Notes under the pieces: generated by a model
Database searches by the model: none
Told to the model about the DNA's origin: nothing
What the model saw: the letters and a program-made list of their open reading frames with translations, nothing else
In this document: positions 53,118 through 62,348 of the stretch, piece after piece
Layout of the letters: each line of letters begins with the position of its first letter
Numbering within the stretch: the first letter of the stretch is position 1
Assembly: GCA_035570275.1 (NCBI GenBank)
Contig: DATMNI010000182.1
Span: 1 to 64,000, forward strand
DNA: 64,000 bases
Reading direction: 5' to 3'
Source: DATMNI01 sp035570275
GTDB lineage: Bacteria; Acidobacteriota; Terriglobia; Bryobacterales; Bryobacteraceae
Made by a program: the position numbers and the translations under genes

Positions 53118-54230
53118 ATGATCATCGGCGTTCCCAAGGAAATCAAAGATCACGAAACACGCGTGGGTCTGGTGCCCAGCGGGGTGGCGGCCCTGCGGGA
53201 GGCCGGCCATGAGGTGCTGGTGCAGAGCGGAGCCGGCGACGGCAGTTCGCTTACGGATGGCGAATACATGCAGGCCGGCGCGGCCATCATGCAGACCGCG
53301 GCCGACGTCTGGAACAAGGCCGGCCTGGTGGTGAAAGTCAAGGAACCGCAGACGGCCGAGTACGAATATTTCCGGCCGGGCCTCATCCTGTTTACTTATC
53401 TGCACCTGGCGCCGCTGCCCGAGCTGACCGACCGGCTGGTGGCTTCCCAGGTGAACGGGGTGGCGTACGAAACCATCAAGGAAAAGGACGGTTCGCTGCC
53501 GCTGCTCACGCCCATGAGCGAGGTGGCCGGGCGCATGTCGGTGCAGGTGGGGGCGCAGTATCTGGAGCGGCCGGCGGGCGGGCGCGGCATTCTGCTGAGC
53601 GGCGTGCCGGGAGTGGCGCCGGGCAACGTGGTGATTCTGGGCGGCGGCATCGTGGGCATCAACGCAGCCAAGATGGCGCTAGGGATGGGTGCGCACGTCA
53701 CCGTCATCGACCGCAACCTGAACCGGTTGCGGGAACTGGACGACATTTTCAACGGGCAGTTGGTGACGCTGGCATCGAACGCGTGGACCATCAGCGAGAA
53801 CCTGAAGACGGCCGACCTGGTAGTGGGCGCGGTGCTGATTCCCGGAGCTTCGGCGCCACGGCTGGTGCGGCGGGAAATGATCGCCAACATGAAGCGCGGC
53901 GCGGTAGTGGTGGATGTGGCGATTGATCAGGGCGGGTGCTTCGAAACCTCACACGCCACCACCCATACCGACCCGATTTATTTCGTGGATGGGGTGCTGC
54001 ACTACTGCGTCTCGAACATGCCGGCGGCGGTTCCGCACACGTCGACCCTTGCCCTGACCAACGCCACATTTCCTTATTTGCTGGAACTGGCCAACTTCGG
54101 ATTGGAGACCGCGTGCGAGCGCCACCGGGCGCTGCGGGAAGGCGTCAATACTTACCATGGGTACGTGACGTACCGCGGGGTGGCGGAATCGCAGGGACGG
54201 CAGTGGCGCGAACTGGCGGCGGTGGAATAA
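53118..54230 (+). CDS. ald: Alanine dehydrogenase
   Basis: Predicted 370-residue enzyme, the usual length, catalysing reversible oxidative deamination of L-alanine to pyruvate with NAD. ATG 53118 (MIIGVPKEIKDHETRVGLVP) is preferred because GGAG is nine bases upstream; ATG 53100 would add six residues. Substrate and catalytic residues include Arg in HETRVGL, Lys in VVKVKEPQ and His in YLHLAP. The NAD-binding site is VVILGGGIVGINAAKMALGMGAHVTV. DVAIDQGGCFETSHATTHTDP and VPHTSTLALTNATFPYL complete the family pattern. Confidence 0.96.
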   Translation: MIIGVPKEIKDHETRVGLVPSGVAALREAGHEVLVQSGAGDGSSLTDGEYMQAGAAIMQTAADVWNKAGLVVKVKEPQTAEYEYFRPGLILFTYLHLAPLPELTDRLVASQVNGVAYETIKEKDGSLPLLTPMSEVAGRMSVQVGAQYLERPAGGRGILLSGVPGVAPGNVVILGGGIVGINAAKMALGMGAHVTVIDRNLNRLRELDDIFNGQLVTLASNAWTISENLKTADLVVGAVLIPGASAPRLVRREMIANMKRGAVVVDVAIDQGGCFETSHATTHTDPIYFVDGVLHYCVSNMPAAVPHTSTLALTNATFPYLLELANFGLETACERHRALREGVNTYHGYVTYRGVAESQGRQWRELAAVE

Positions 54231-54241
54231 GGGAATCGGCG

Positions 54242-54751
54242 TTAACCGAGGGTCGAAAAGAGATCGCGCAACGAGATCGAGATGCCCGGCGCAGTCAAAG
54301 ATCCCGTTAGCGGGACCTCCACGGGCCGGGCGCCCTTGCGGAATTCCCAGGCGCGGGGACCGTCCGGATCGACGATCCAGACAGTCTCGACTCCCCAGTC
54401 GTGGTAGTCCTCGCATTTGGCGATGACAGCGCTGAGGCGGTCATCGGGCGACAGAATTTCGATGCAGAGGTGGACGGGTACGGTGGGATACGGCCTCTGG
54501 ATTCGGTCGCGATGCTGGACGATCAGGTCCGGTACGAGGTATTTGCCCGTTCGAATCTGGACGGTGACTTCCGAGCCCGCCTTATACTGTGGGAAGCCCT
54601 GAGTGATCAGCATGTAAAACTGACCCTGGATCGAGCCATGATCCCAAGTAGGCATAGATTTCTGGTAAAGAACGCCGTCGACGTAGTCGCAGGCAGGCTT
54701 ATAGGTTGTAGACAGGTATTCTTCCACTGGAACCAGTGCTGCGGTCGCCAT
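54242..54751 (-). CDS. Uma2-family (restriction-endonuclease-like) protein, intact copy
   Basis: Predicted 169-residue protein from ATG 54751 (MATAALVPVEEYLSTTYKPACDYVDGVLY). The DUF820/Uma2 fold is shown by DYVDGVLYQK, the PD-x(n)-ExK-like core YLVPDLIVQHRD with CIEILSPDD, then VIAKCEDYHDWGVETVWIVDP. These proteins have a PD-(D/E)XK nuclease fold and are abundant in Cyanobacteria and soil bacteria without known role. A closely related, broken copy lies immediately upstream on the same strand. Confidence 0.88.
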   Translation of the reverse strand: MATAALVPVEEYLSTTYKPACDYVDGVLYQKSMPTWDHGSIQGQFYMLITQGFPQYKAGSEVTVQIRTGKYLVPDLIVQHRDRIQRPYPTVPVHLCIEILSPDDRLSAVIAKCEDYHDWGVETVWIVDPDGPRAWEFRKGARPVEVPLTGSLTAPGISISLRDLFSTLG

Positions 54752-54789
54752 ACGTCCCCATGATACCTCAACTGCGCCCAGGCGTGCGG

Positions 54790-55337
54790 CTAAAGGACGG
54801 AAAAGAGCCCGGGAAGGGAGATCGAGATGCCGGGCGCGGTCAAAGATCCCGTCAGCGGGATTTGCTTTGGCCGCTGGCCTTTGCGGTACTCCCACGCGCG
54901 GAGGTTCTCGGGATCGATGATCCAGACCGTCTCGACTCCCCAGTCGTGATAGTCCTCGCACTTGGCGAAGACCGCTCTGGTCAGGTCCTCAGGCGAAAAG
55001 ATCTCGATGCAGAGGTGGACGGGCTCGGTGGGATACGGGTCCTGGATGTGGCTGCGATCCTGGTGCCCCTCCGGCACCCACCACAAACAGACCGACAGGT
55101 CCGGCACGAGATACTTCCCCGACCGAATCTGGACGGTCAATTCAATAGCAGGTTCAAATCCAGGGCAGTCGCGCATGATGAAACCGCCCAGGTGTGCCTG
55201 GATTGTGCCGTGGTTATGGTTGGCCCAGGCTTTCTGGTACAGAACGCCGTCGATGTAGTCGCAATTCGGCCTATCGGTACGGCGGAATACTCTTCAACGG
55301 AAACCAGTTCAACGGAACCCAGCGGTCGCGGCGCCAT
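54790..55337 (-). pseudogene. Second Uma2-family gene, frameshifted
   Basis: Tandem paralogue of 54242-54751. From ATG 55337 the frame reads MAPRPLGSVELVSVEEYSAV, then shifts; one lost base near 55270 restores RPNCDYIDGVLYQKAWANH and HNHGTIQAHLGG, then the second frame ends with LTVQIRSGKYLVPDLSV, CIEIFSPEDLT and CEDYHDWGVETVWIIDP. The catalytic core is thus intact downstream but separated from the start. A translation start at an internal ATG (55176) would lack the first strands. It is probably a pseudogene. Confidence 0.7.
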
Positions 55338-55383
55338 GAGTCGATAGTAGCGCGAACCTGCCCCGGTGGAGTAAGCTTCGGAC

Positions 55384-56559
55384 ATGCCGGCAATCGAAGG
55401 CGTGGAGGCGGCGCCGAAACCGCTGACCTCGCTTACCGAAGACGAAAGGCTCTTCCAGACTACCGTCCGCAGGTTTGCGCGGGAGCAGATCCGGCCGTAC
55501 GTCCGGGAAATGGACGAGGCTGGGGTCTTCCGCAAAGACATCATCAAGCAGTTTTTCGAGATGGGCCTGATGGGCATTGAGATCCCCGAGGAACATGGCG
55601 GGCAGGGCGGGAGTTTCTTCCAGGCCGTTCTGGCGGTGGAGGAACTCTCGGCGGTGGACCCGTCGGCGGGCGTCATCGTGGATGTGCAGAACACCATCTG
55701 TAATAACGCGCTGATGAAGTGGGCGACGGCGGCGCAGAAGGCCCGGTACCTGCCCCGGCTGGCGGCCGACACGGTAGCGTCGTACGCGTTGTCGGAAGCC
55801 GGATCGGGTTCCGACGCCTTTGCCATGGCGACGCGCGCCGAGGATCGCGGCGACCACTTCCTGCTGACCGGGCGCAAGCTGTGGATCACCAATGCGGCGG
55901 AGGCCGGCTTCTTCCTGTTGTTCGCCAACGCCAGGCCGCTAGACGGCTATAAGGGCGTGACGGCCTTCCTGATCGAGCGCGAGTTTCCGGGGTTCCAGGT
56001 GGGCAAGAAGGAGGACAAGCTGGGGCTGCGGGCTTCGTCCACCTGTGAGCTGATTCTGGACAACTGCCGGGTGCCGCGCGAAAACGTGATGGGCGAGGTG
56101 GGCAAGGGCTACAAGATCGCCATTGAGACGTTGAACGAGGGGCGCATCGCCATCGGGGCGCAGATGATTGGTCTGGCGCGCGGGGCGCTGGAACATGCGG
56201 TAGCCTATGCCAGGGAGCGCAAGCAGTTCGGCAAGGCCATCGGCGAGTTTCAGGGCGTGCAATTCGAACTTGCTAAAATGGCGGTAGAGGTGGAAGCGGC
56301 ACGGCTGCTGGTATACAACGCGGCGCGGCTGAGGGATGCCGGGTTGCCATTCCTGACGGAAGCGGCGATGGCCAAGTACTACTCTTCGGAAATTGCGGAG
56401 AAGGTGGCTTCGAAGGCCATCGAGGTTCATGGCGGCGTGGGAATCACCAAGGATTATCCCGTGGAAAAGCTCTACCGGGACGCCAAGATCGGGCGTATCT
56501 ACGAGGGGACCAGTAATATTCAGCTTTTAACGATCGCCAAGAAACTGCTTGGGAAGTGA
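55384..56559 (+). CDS. Acyl-CoA dehydrogenase (short/branched-chain type)
   Basis: Predicted 391-residue flavoenzyme of fatty or branched-chain acid oxidation. Domain order is the N-terminal helical domain (FQTTVRRFAREQIRPYVREMD), the middle beta domain (ASYALSEAGSGSDAFAMAT with FAD-contact LTGRKLWITNAAEA) and the C-terminal helices. The catalytic base is Glu374 in IYEGTSNIQLLTIAK, as in short-chain and 2-methyl-branched-chain enzymes. ATG 55384 gives MPAIEGVEAAPKPLTSLTEDE. A secreted protein gene starts 24 bases after the stop and may be co-transcribed. Confidence 0.95.
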   Translation: MPAIEGVEAAPKPLTSLTEDERLFQTTVRRFAREQIRPYVREMDEAGVFRKDIIKQFFEMGLMGIEIPEEHGGQGGSFFQAVLAVEELSAVDPSAGVIVDVQNTICNNALMKWATAAQKARYLPRLAADTVASYALSEAGSGSDAFAMATRAEDRGDHFLLTGRKLWITNAAEAGFFLLFANARPLDGYKGVTAFLIEREFPGFQVGKKEDKLGLRASSTCELILDNCRVPRENVMGEVGKGYKIAIETLNEGRIAIGAQMIGLARGALEHAVAYARERKQFGKAIGEFQGVQFELAKMAVEVEAARLLVYNAARLRDAGLPFLTEAAMAKYYSSEIAEKVASKAIEVHGGVGITKDYPVEKLYRDAKIGRIYEGTSNIQLLTIAKKLLGK

Positions 56560-56583
56560 GTTCGTCTCAGGAGTGAGGGAAAA

Positions 56584-57345
56584 ATGCGTGTAACCGTTCT
56601 TTGCGCCGCACTGGCGGCTCTTGGTATGCCCATGTGGGCCGCCGATGACGTCAACGCGGATGAAATCATCAAGAAATTTGCCGCCAAGGAACTGGAGTTC
56701 CTCCAGGCGCGCAACAACTATACGTACCGGCAGAGCGTGAAAATGGAAGAGGTGGAAGGCGGCGGAAAGTGGGAAGAGGTGGCGGACATTATTTTCAGTC
56801 CCGAGGGCAAACGCATGGAAAAGGTGGTCTACGCGCCGGTCATTTCGCTCCATCACATCGGCTTGACACCCGAAGACATACAGGACCTGCGCAACGTGCA
56901 GCCGTTCGTCCTTACCACGCCTGAGATCGCGGATTACGATATCCATTACCTGGGCCGCGAGAAGATCGATGAAGTCGGCTGCTACACCTTTTCGGTGAAA
57001 GCCAGGAAAATGGTCAAAGGCAAGCGCTACTTCGAAGGCGAGATCTGGGTGGACGACCGCGATTTGCAAATTGTGAAGACCTACGGCAAGGGCGCCGGCC
57101 TCAACGCCCAAAACCAGGCATTCCCCAAATTCGAGACCTACCGCGAGCAGATCGACGGCAAATACTGGTTTCCCACCTACACCCACGCCAGCGACACACT
57201 GCACTTCAAGGACGGCCAGAACGTGCCCATCCGGATGACCGTCAAATACCAGGATTACAAGCATTACGAAGGCCGGTCGACGATCAAGTTCGGCGATGTG
57301 GTGGAGGAAGGCAAGACGCCGCCGGCGGCGACGAAGAAGCAATAG
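56584..57345 (+). CDS. Secreted protein resembling outer-membrane lipoprotein-sorting domain
   Basis: Predicted 253-residue protein with signal peptide (MRVTVLCAALAALGMPMWAAD). The mature part begins DEIIKKFAAKELEFLQARNNYTYRQSVKMEE, the pattern of acidobacterial LolA/LppX-like proteins, followed by long strands (FEGEIWVDDRDLQIVKTYGKG, FPTYTHASDTLHFKDGQNVP). The fold would be a half-barrel that can shield a hydrophobic ligand. A short gap follows the acyl-CoA dehydrogenase. Ligand unknown. The tail is Lys-rich. Confidence 0.7.
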   Translation: MRVTVLCAALAALGMPMWAADDVNADEIIKKFAAKELEFLQARNNYTYRQSVKMEEVEGGGKWEEVADIIFSPEGKRMEKVVYAPVISLHHIGLTPEDIQDLRNVQPFVLTTPEIADYDIHYLGREKIDEVGCYTFSVKARKMVKGKRYFEGEIWVDDRDLQIVKTYGKGAGLNAQNQAFPKFETYREQIDGKYWFPTYTHASDTLHFKDGQNVPIRMTVKYQDYKHYEGRSTIKFGDVVEEGKTPPAATKKQ

Positions 57346-57369
57346 CGTGGGATGGACGAATCGGAGGCC

Positions 57370-57397
57370 GACAGACCACGGAAAACGATGGTCTGTC
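57370..57397. repeat. Hairpin of the CAGACCA/TGGTCTG type, copy 2
   Basis: GACAGACCA, ten-base loop, TGGTCTGTC, 25 bases after the stop of the secreted protein gene. Same stem core and loop length as 33813-33836. No T-run follows, so it is not a standard terminator. Confidence 0.5.
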
Positions 57398-57425
57398 CCA
57401 CCGGGCGTGTTACTATCCCTGGTGA

Positions 57426-57656
57426 ATGCCAACGAAGATTACTTGCACAAACAACGGTCCCATTCGCATCGAAGGCGAGTTTGAGATTCAGGATCCGGCG
57501 GGGGCCGCGTTCGGGCTGGCGGGGCGCACAGTGATATCGCTGTGCCGCTGTGGGCACTCGGCGAACAAGCCGTTCTGCGACGGCAGCCATAACCGCGTCG
57601 GGTTTTCAGACACTGTGACCGCGCGAGAGTTGCCGCCGCCGAAACCCAAGCTGTAA
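57426..57656 (+). CDS. CDGSH iron-sulfur domain protein
   Basis: Predicted 76-residue protein with the 2Fe-2S motif CRCGHSANKPFCDGSH (three Cys and one His ligand), as in mitoNEET-like and bacterial CDGSH proteins. The N-terminal half (ITCTNNGPIRIEGEFEIQD) is a beta strand section. It likely transfers or senses iron-sulfur clusters or redox state. The end is a Pro/Lys tail (PPPKPKL). It has a separate short upstream region and is followed by simple repeats. Confidence 0.92.
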   Translation: MPTKITCTNNGPIRIEGEFEIQDPAGAAFGLAGRTVISLCRCGHSANKPFCDGSHNRVGFSDTVTARELPPPKPKL

Positions 57657-57685
57657 GCGGATGCCGGATGCTGGTGAACACACAA

Positions 57686-57720
57686 CCACCGGCCACCGAC
57701 CACCGGCCACCGGCCACCGT
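57686..57720. repeat. Simple CCACCGGC-type tandem repeat
   Basis: Four near-copies of CCACCGGCCACCGA-like units in the spacer before the RND operon. Possible slippage-prone sequence; no function visible. Confidence 0.5.
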
Positions 57721-57816
57721 TATTGACTGTCCATTAGGGCCATTGCCACGCAATTGCTACGCAAGGCGGTAACATTACCTTTTGCCGAATCGCCTTTTGG
57801 GATATAAGATCGATCT

Positions 57817-59136
57817 ATGCCAACATCTGCGCGCTACCGTTGCCGGGCACCCATAAATCAGCCTAAGTGGTTTTTGAATCTAGGATTTATCGTTCTCGCA
57901 GCGGTATTTTTATACGGCTGCTCGAACAGCGGGGCGTCGGCTGCCGGATCGGGTGCTCCGGGCGGTGGTGGCGGCGGTGGCGGTAAGGGTGGCAAGAAGG
58001 GCATGGGCGGCGGTGACGTGCCGGTCACCGTGGCCACAGCCGCCCAGAAGGATGTGCCGGTCGAAATTCAGGTCATCGGCAACGTGGAAGCCTACTCCAC
58101 CATTACGGTAAAGGCGCAGGTGGGCGGCGAGTTGACCAAGGTTTCTTTCAATGAGGGCGACTACGTCAAGAAGGGCCAGTTGCTGTTTTCAATTGACCGC
58201 CGCCCCCTGGAAGCGGCCCTGAATCAGGCCATCGCCAATGAATCCCGGGATGAGGCGGCGCTCGGGCAGGCCAAGGCGAATCTGGCCAAAGACACGGCGC
58301 AATCCAAGTACGCCGAAGCCCAGGCCCAACGGTATGCGGAGTTGTTCAAAGGCGGTGTCATTTCCAAAGACCAGGCGGAGCAGTTGCGCTCCAACGCCGA
58401 TGCCGTGGCGCAGGCGGTGGTGGCGGACAACGCCGCCATCGAAAGTGCCAAGGCGAATATCGGCGCCAGTAAGGCCGCCATCGACAATGCGCGCGTGCAA
58501 CTTGGCTACACGGAGATCCCGTCCCCCATCAACGGCCGCACAGGAAACCTCACGGTGAAGCAGGGCAACGTGGTCATGGCCAATAGTATGGACATGATGA
58601 CCATCAATGAGATCGAGCCGATCTATGTGACGTTCTCGGTTCCGGAATCCCAGTTGCCGGCTATCAAGCGGTACATGGCGCTGGGGAAACTCAAGGTGCG
58701 TTCGCGGCCGCAGGACGATCCGGGCGGCGAAGAGGCAGGTACCCTGACCTTTGTGGACAATACCGTGGATGTGACTACCGGCACCATCAAATTGAAAGGC
58801 ACTTTTCCGAATACCGATCGCAAGCTGTGGCCCGGGCAGTTTGTGCGTGTGACCCTGCTCCTGACAACCCAGCCGAATGCCGTGGTAGTCCCCAATGAAG
58901 CCGTCCAGACCGGGCAGACCGGCACCTTCGTGTATGTGGTGAAGCCGGACCGGACGGTGGAATCGCGCACCGTGGTCACGGGCGCCCGCGTGGGTCAGGA
59001 TATGGTAGTCGACAAGGGGCTCGAAGTAGGTGAGATTGTGGTTACCGAGGGCCAGTTGCGGCTGGCGCCCGGCAGCAAGGTCGTGGTCCGCGACCCGGGC
59101 AAAAAGGGCGGCGGCGGACGAAAGTCGCAGGGCTAA
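57817..59136 (+). CDS. RND efflux periplasmic adaptor (MdtA-like)
   Basis: Predicted 439-residue membrane-fusion lipoprotein. The N-terminus has a hydrophobic helix and lipobox LYGCSNSG, then a Gly/Lys-rich linker (GGGGGGGGKGGKKG). The adaptor core has the lipoyl half motif VGGELTKVSFNEGDYVKKGQLLFSID, a long alpha-hairpin (residues about 130-240, coiled-coil), and the second half LGYTEIPSPINGRTGNL. The beta-barrel and membrane-proximal domains follow (VVVPNEAVQTGQTGTFVYVV). It joins the inner-membrane pump to an outer-membrane channel, which is not in the window. The first pump gene starts 15 bases later. Confidence 0.93.
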   Translation: MPTSARYRCRAPINQPKWFLNLGFIVLAAVFLYGCSNSGASAAGSGAPGGGGGGGGKGGKKGMGGGDVPVTVATAAQKDVPVEIQVIGNVEAYSTITVKAQVGGELTKVSFNEGDYVKKGQLLFSIDRRPLEAALNQAIANESRDEAALGQAKANLAKDTAQSKYAEAQAQRYAELFKGGVISKDQAEQLRSNADAVAQAVVADNAAIESAKANIGASKAAIDNARVQLGYTEIPSPINGRTGNLTVKQGNVVMANSMDMMTINEIEPIYVTFSVPESQLPAIKRYMALGKLKVRSRPQDDPGGEEAGTLTFVDNTVDVTTGTIKLKGTFPNTDRKLWPGQFVRVTLLLTTQPNAVVVPNEAVQTGQTGTFVYVVKPDRTVESRTVVTGARVGQDMVVDKGLEVGEIVVTEGQLRLAPGSKVVVRDPGKKGGGGRKSQG

Positions 59137-59151
59137 GAGGGGGCGCTCGGC

Positions 59152-62100
59152 GTGAACATCTCCGAAAACTTTATTCACCGGCCAATTGCGACCAGCCTGA
59201 TCATGGCTGGCATCGCGCTGTTCGGGATAATTGCATACCGCGCCTTGCCGGTCAGCGACCTTCCGCAGGTGGACTACCCGACGATTTCCGTGTCGGCCAG
59301 CCTGCCGGGCGCCAACCCGGACACCATGGCTTCGGCGGTGGCCACGCCTCTCGAGCGGCAGTTCACCACCATTGCCGGCCTGGACTCGATGATTTCCAAC
59401 AGCAGCCAGGGGTCCACCAACATCACCCTCCAATTCAGTCTGAGCCGCGATATCGATGGCGCTACCGTGGATGTGGAGACGGCCATTGCCGAGGCTATGC
59501 CGCTGCTGCCGCCGGGAATGCCGACGCCGCCTTCATTCCGCAAGCAGAACCCGGGCGATTTCGGTATCATCAGCATCTTCCTCACGTCCCCGATCATGCG
59601 GCTCTCGGACCTGGATGAGTACGCCGAAACCATGGTGGCGCAGCGCATTTCCATGGTGTCCGGCGTGTCCCAGGTGCAGGTCTTCGGGGCCGCCAAGTAT
59701 GCCGTGCGCATACAGGTGGATCCCAACGTCCTGGCATCCCGCAAGATCGGCCTCAATGAAGTGGACCTGGCGCTGAAGAACTGGAACGTCAACGTACCCA
59801 CCGGCACTCTCTACGGAAGGAAGACCGCGTACAACGTGCAGGTCAACGGCCAGCTTATGCGGGCCAAGGACTACAAACCGCTCATCGTCAGCTACGTGAA
59901 CGGGGCCCCGGTGCGCCTGGATGAGGTGGCCAACGTAATCGACAGCGTCGAAGACGACAAACAGACGGCGCTGATCTACGGCGGCGAATACGGCAAGGAA
60001 GGCACCCGGGGCGTCAGCATGCAGGTGCTGCGCCAGCCCGGCAGCAACACCATTGAGGTGATCGATAATATCCGGACTCTGCTGCCGGTGTTCCAGGCGC
60101 AAATGCCGCCCTCGGTACACATGGGCATCCGCGGCGACCGCTCCAAGAACATTCGCGAAGCCTTCAATGACGTTCAATTCACCATGGCGGCCACCCTGGC
60201 GCTGGTGATCATGGTGATCTTCCTGTTCCTGCGCAACTTCTCGGCTACCATGATCCCGGCCATGGCGCTGCCGTTCTCGATCGTAGGCACGTTCTCGGTA
60301 ATGTACCTGCTGAATTTCAGCATGAACAACATTTCGATGATGGCGCTCATCCTCTCCATCGGGTTCGTGGTGGACGATGCCATCGTGATGCTGGAGAACA
60401 TCGTGCGCCATATCGAACATGGAGAAAAACCTTACGAGGCCGCGCTCGCGGGTTCCAAGGAAATCGGATTCACCATCGTCTCCATGACGCTCTCGCTGGC
60501 CGCGGTTTTTATTCCCATTCTCTTCATGGCGGGCATTCTGGGCCGGCTGTTCCGCGAATTCGCCGTCACCATTTGCACCGCCATCCTGATTTCGGGCATG
60601 GTTTCGGTCAGCCTGACCCCCATGCTGTGCAGCCGGTTCCTGCGCGACACCCGGAATGACAAACACGGGTTGCTGTATCGTGCCCTGGAGCGCGTGTTCG
60701 ATGGCATGCTGCACCTGTACGCCGTCACGCTGCGGTGGGTGTTGCGCCACCGCCCCGTCATGCTGGCGGCGTTCGTTGGGGTGATGATGGTCACGGGCTG
60801 GCTGTACACGGTGGTGAACAAGGGCTTCATCCCGGACACCGACAACGACAACTTCGGCGTGCAGACCGAGGCGGCGCAGGGCACTTCGTACTACCAGATG
60901 GTCAAGTATCAGGCCCAGGTGGCTAACATCATCGTGCAGGATCCGGATGTGGAAACCTTCTTCTCGAGCACGGGCGGAGGCTTCGGCGGGTCGTCGGGGA
61001 ATACCGGCCGCCTGATGGTCAACACCAAGCCGCGCCGCCAGCGCAAATCCACTATCAACGACATTGTCAATCGCTTGCGCCCCAAGGTTTCGAACATCCC
61101 CGGGCTGAAGGTCTTCATCTCCATTCCGCAGGCGATTCGCGTGGGCGGGCGCATGTCCAAGAGCAGCTTCGACTACACGCTGTACGGGCCGGACACGCAG
61201 GAACTCTACAATGTGGCCCCAAAACTGGAGCGCCTCATGGCCCGAATCCCGGGCCTGCAGGAAGTATCCAGCGACCTGCAGATCAAGAACCCGCGGGTGA
61301 ACATAGTGCTGGACCGCGACCGCGCCGCGGCCCTCCAGTTAAACTGGCTGACAGTTTCGGGAACCTTGTACGACGCCTTCGGGCCGCAACTGGCCTCGAC
61401 TATTTATTCCCCCACCAACCAGTACCGCGTTCTGCTGGAGATGCTGCCTTCGTATCAGCGTTTCACGGACGGGTTGAAGATGATCTACTTGAAATCCGAC
61501 ACCGGACAACTGGTGCCCTTGAATGCCGTAGCCAAGCTGGTGGAAGATGCCGGGCCGCAGACCATTCCGCACTCCGGCCAGTTGCCCTCGGTCACCCTTT
61601 CATTCGCCTTGAAGCCTGGAGTTTCCCTAGGCGAGGCCACTGACGAGATCGAAGAGGCCGCCAGAAACACCCTGCCGGCAACCATTACGGGCTCGTTCCA
61701 GGGCACGGCCAAGGTTTTCCAGGACTCCATGAAGAACATGGGGATGCTGCTGATTGTGGCCATCGCGGTGGTGTACATCGTCTTGGGAGTGCTCTATGAA
61801 AGCTACGTGCACCCCATTACGATTCTCTCGGGATTGCCCTCGGCGGGTTTTGGCGCGCTGCTCACGCTCATCCTTTTCAAGGTGGATTTGAGCATTTACT
61901 CTTTCGTGGGACTGATCATGCTGATCGGCATCGTCAAGAAGAACGCCATTATGCAGATCGACTTTGCCCTGGAAGCGGAACGCAAGGAAGGCAAGTCTCC
62001 GGGCGACGCCATTTACGAGGGTTGCCTGATTCGCTTCCGCCCCATCATGATGACCACCATGGCGGCGCTGCTGGGCGGCCTGCCGATTGCTTTGGGTTGG

Positions 62101-62292
62101 GGCGCGGGCGGCGAAGCGCGCAAGCCTCTGGGCCTGGCGGTAGTGGGAGGCCTGGCATTTTCGCAGTTGATGACGCTTTATTTGACCCCCGTGGTCTATA
62201 CGTATCTGTCGGCAATCGTGGATCGGTGGAACGCCTGGAAATCGCGCAAATCGCCCAAGGCTCTGTCGCCCGTGATGCAGGCGGGAGACTGA
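59152..62292 (+). CDS. RND multidrug efflux pump subunit (MdtB-like)
   Basis: Predicted 1,046-residue inner-membrane pump. GTG start at 59152 (MNISENFIHRPIATSLIMAG). The HAE1/MdtB pattern is seen in RALPVSDLPQVDYPTISVSASLPGANPDTMASAVATPLERQ. The proton-relay Asp pair is in SIGFVVDDAIVMLENIVRHIE, with the FxGFxxxx-type helix VIFLFLRNFSATMIPAMALP before it. Twelve helices and two large porter loops are present. It is coupled to the adaptor upstream and to a second pump gene downstream, so MdtBC-like heteromers are likely. Its last codons (MQAGD) are duplicated after the stop. Confidence 0.95.
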   Translation: MNISENFIHRPIATSLIMAGIALFGIIAYRALPVSDLPQVDYPTISVSASLPGANPDTMASAVATPLERQFTTIAGLDSMISNSSQGSTNITLQFSLSRDIDGATVDVETAIAEAMPLLPPGMPTPPSFRKQNPGDFGIISIFLTSPIMRLSDLDEYAETMVAQRISMVSGVSQVQVFGAAKYAVRIQVDPNVLASRKIGLNEVDLALKNWNVNVPTGTLYGRKTAYNVQVNGQLMRAKDYKPLIVSYVNGAPVRLDEVANVIDSVEDDKQTALIYGGEYGKEGTRGVSMQVLRQPGSNTIEVIDNIRTLLPVFQAQMPPSVHMGIRGDRSKNIREAFNDVQFTMAATLALVIMVIFLFLRNFSATMIPAMALPFSIVGTFSVMYLLNFSMNNISMMALILSIGFVVDDAIVMLENIVRHIEHGEKPYEAALAGSKEIGFTIVSMTLSLAAVFIPILFMAGILGRLFREFAVTICTAILISGMVSVSLTPMLCSRFLRDTRNDKHGLLYRALERVFDGMLHLYAVTLRWVLRHRPVMLAAFVGVMMVTGWLYTVVNKGFIPDTDNDNFGVQTEAAQGTSYYQMVKYQAQVANIIVQDPDVETFFSSTGGGFGGSSGNTGRLMVNTKPRRQRKSTINDIVNRLRPKVSNIPGLKVFISIPQAIRVGGRMSKSSFDYTLYGPDTQELYNVAPKLERLMARIPGLQEVSSDLQIKNPRVNIVLDRDRAAALQLNWLTVSGTLYDAFGPQLASTIYSPTNQYRVLLEMLPSYQRFTDGLKMIYLKSDTGQLVPLNAVAKLVEDAGPQTIPHSGQLPSVTLSFALKPGVSLGEATDEIEEAARNTLPATITGSFQGTAKVFQDSMKNMGMLLIVAIAVVYIVLGVLYESYVHPITILSGLPSAGFGALLTLILFKVDLSIYSFVGLIMLIGIVKKNAIMQIDFALEAERKEGKSPGDAIYEGCLIRFRPIMMTTMAALLGGLPIALGWGAGGEARKPLGLAVVGGLAFSQLMTLYLTPVVYTYLSAIVDRWNAWKSRKSPKALSPVMQAGD

Positions 62293-62345
62293 ACGCATTA
62301 TAGGAGACCGATGCAGGCAGGAGACTGATGCAGGCGGGAGACTGA
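62275..62345 (+). repeat. Three copies of an 18-bp MQAGD-stop unit between the RND genes
   Basis: ATGCAGGCGGGAGACTGA at 62275-62292 (end of the pump gene), 62311-62328 and 62328-62345. Each encodes MQAGD and a stop; the GGAG in the last copy can act as ribosome site for the next gene at 62349. Confidence 0.75.
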
Positions 62346-62348
62346 CGC

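Noticed and set aside
57370..57397. Terminator for the secreted protein gene at 56584
   Set aside because: Good hairpin but no following T-run; treated as a repeat.
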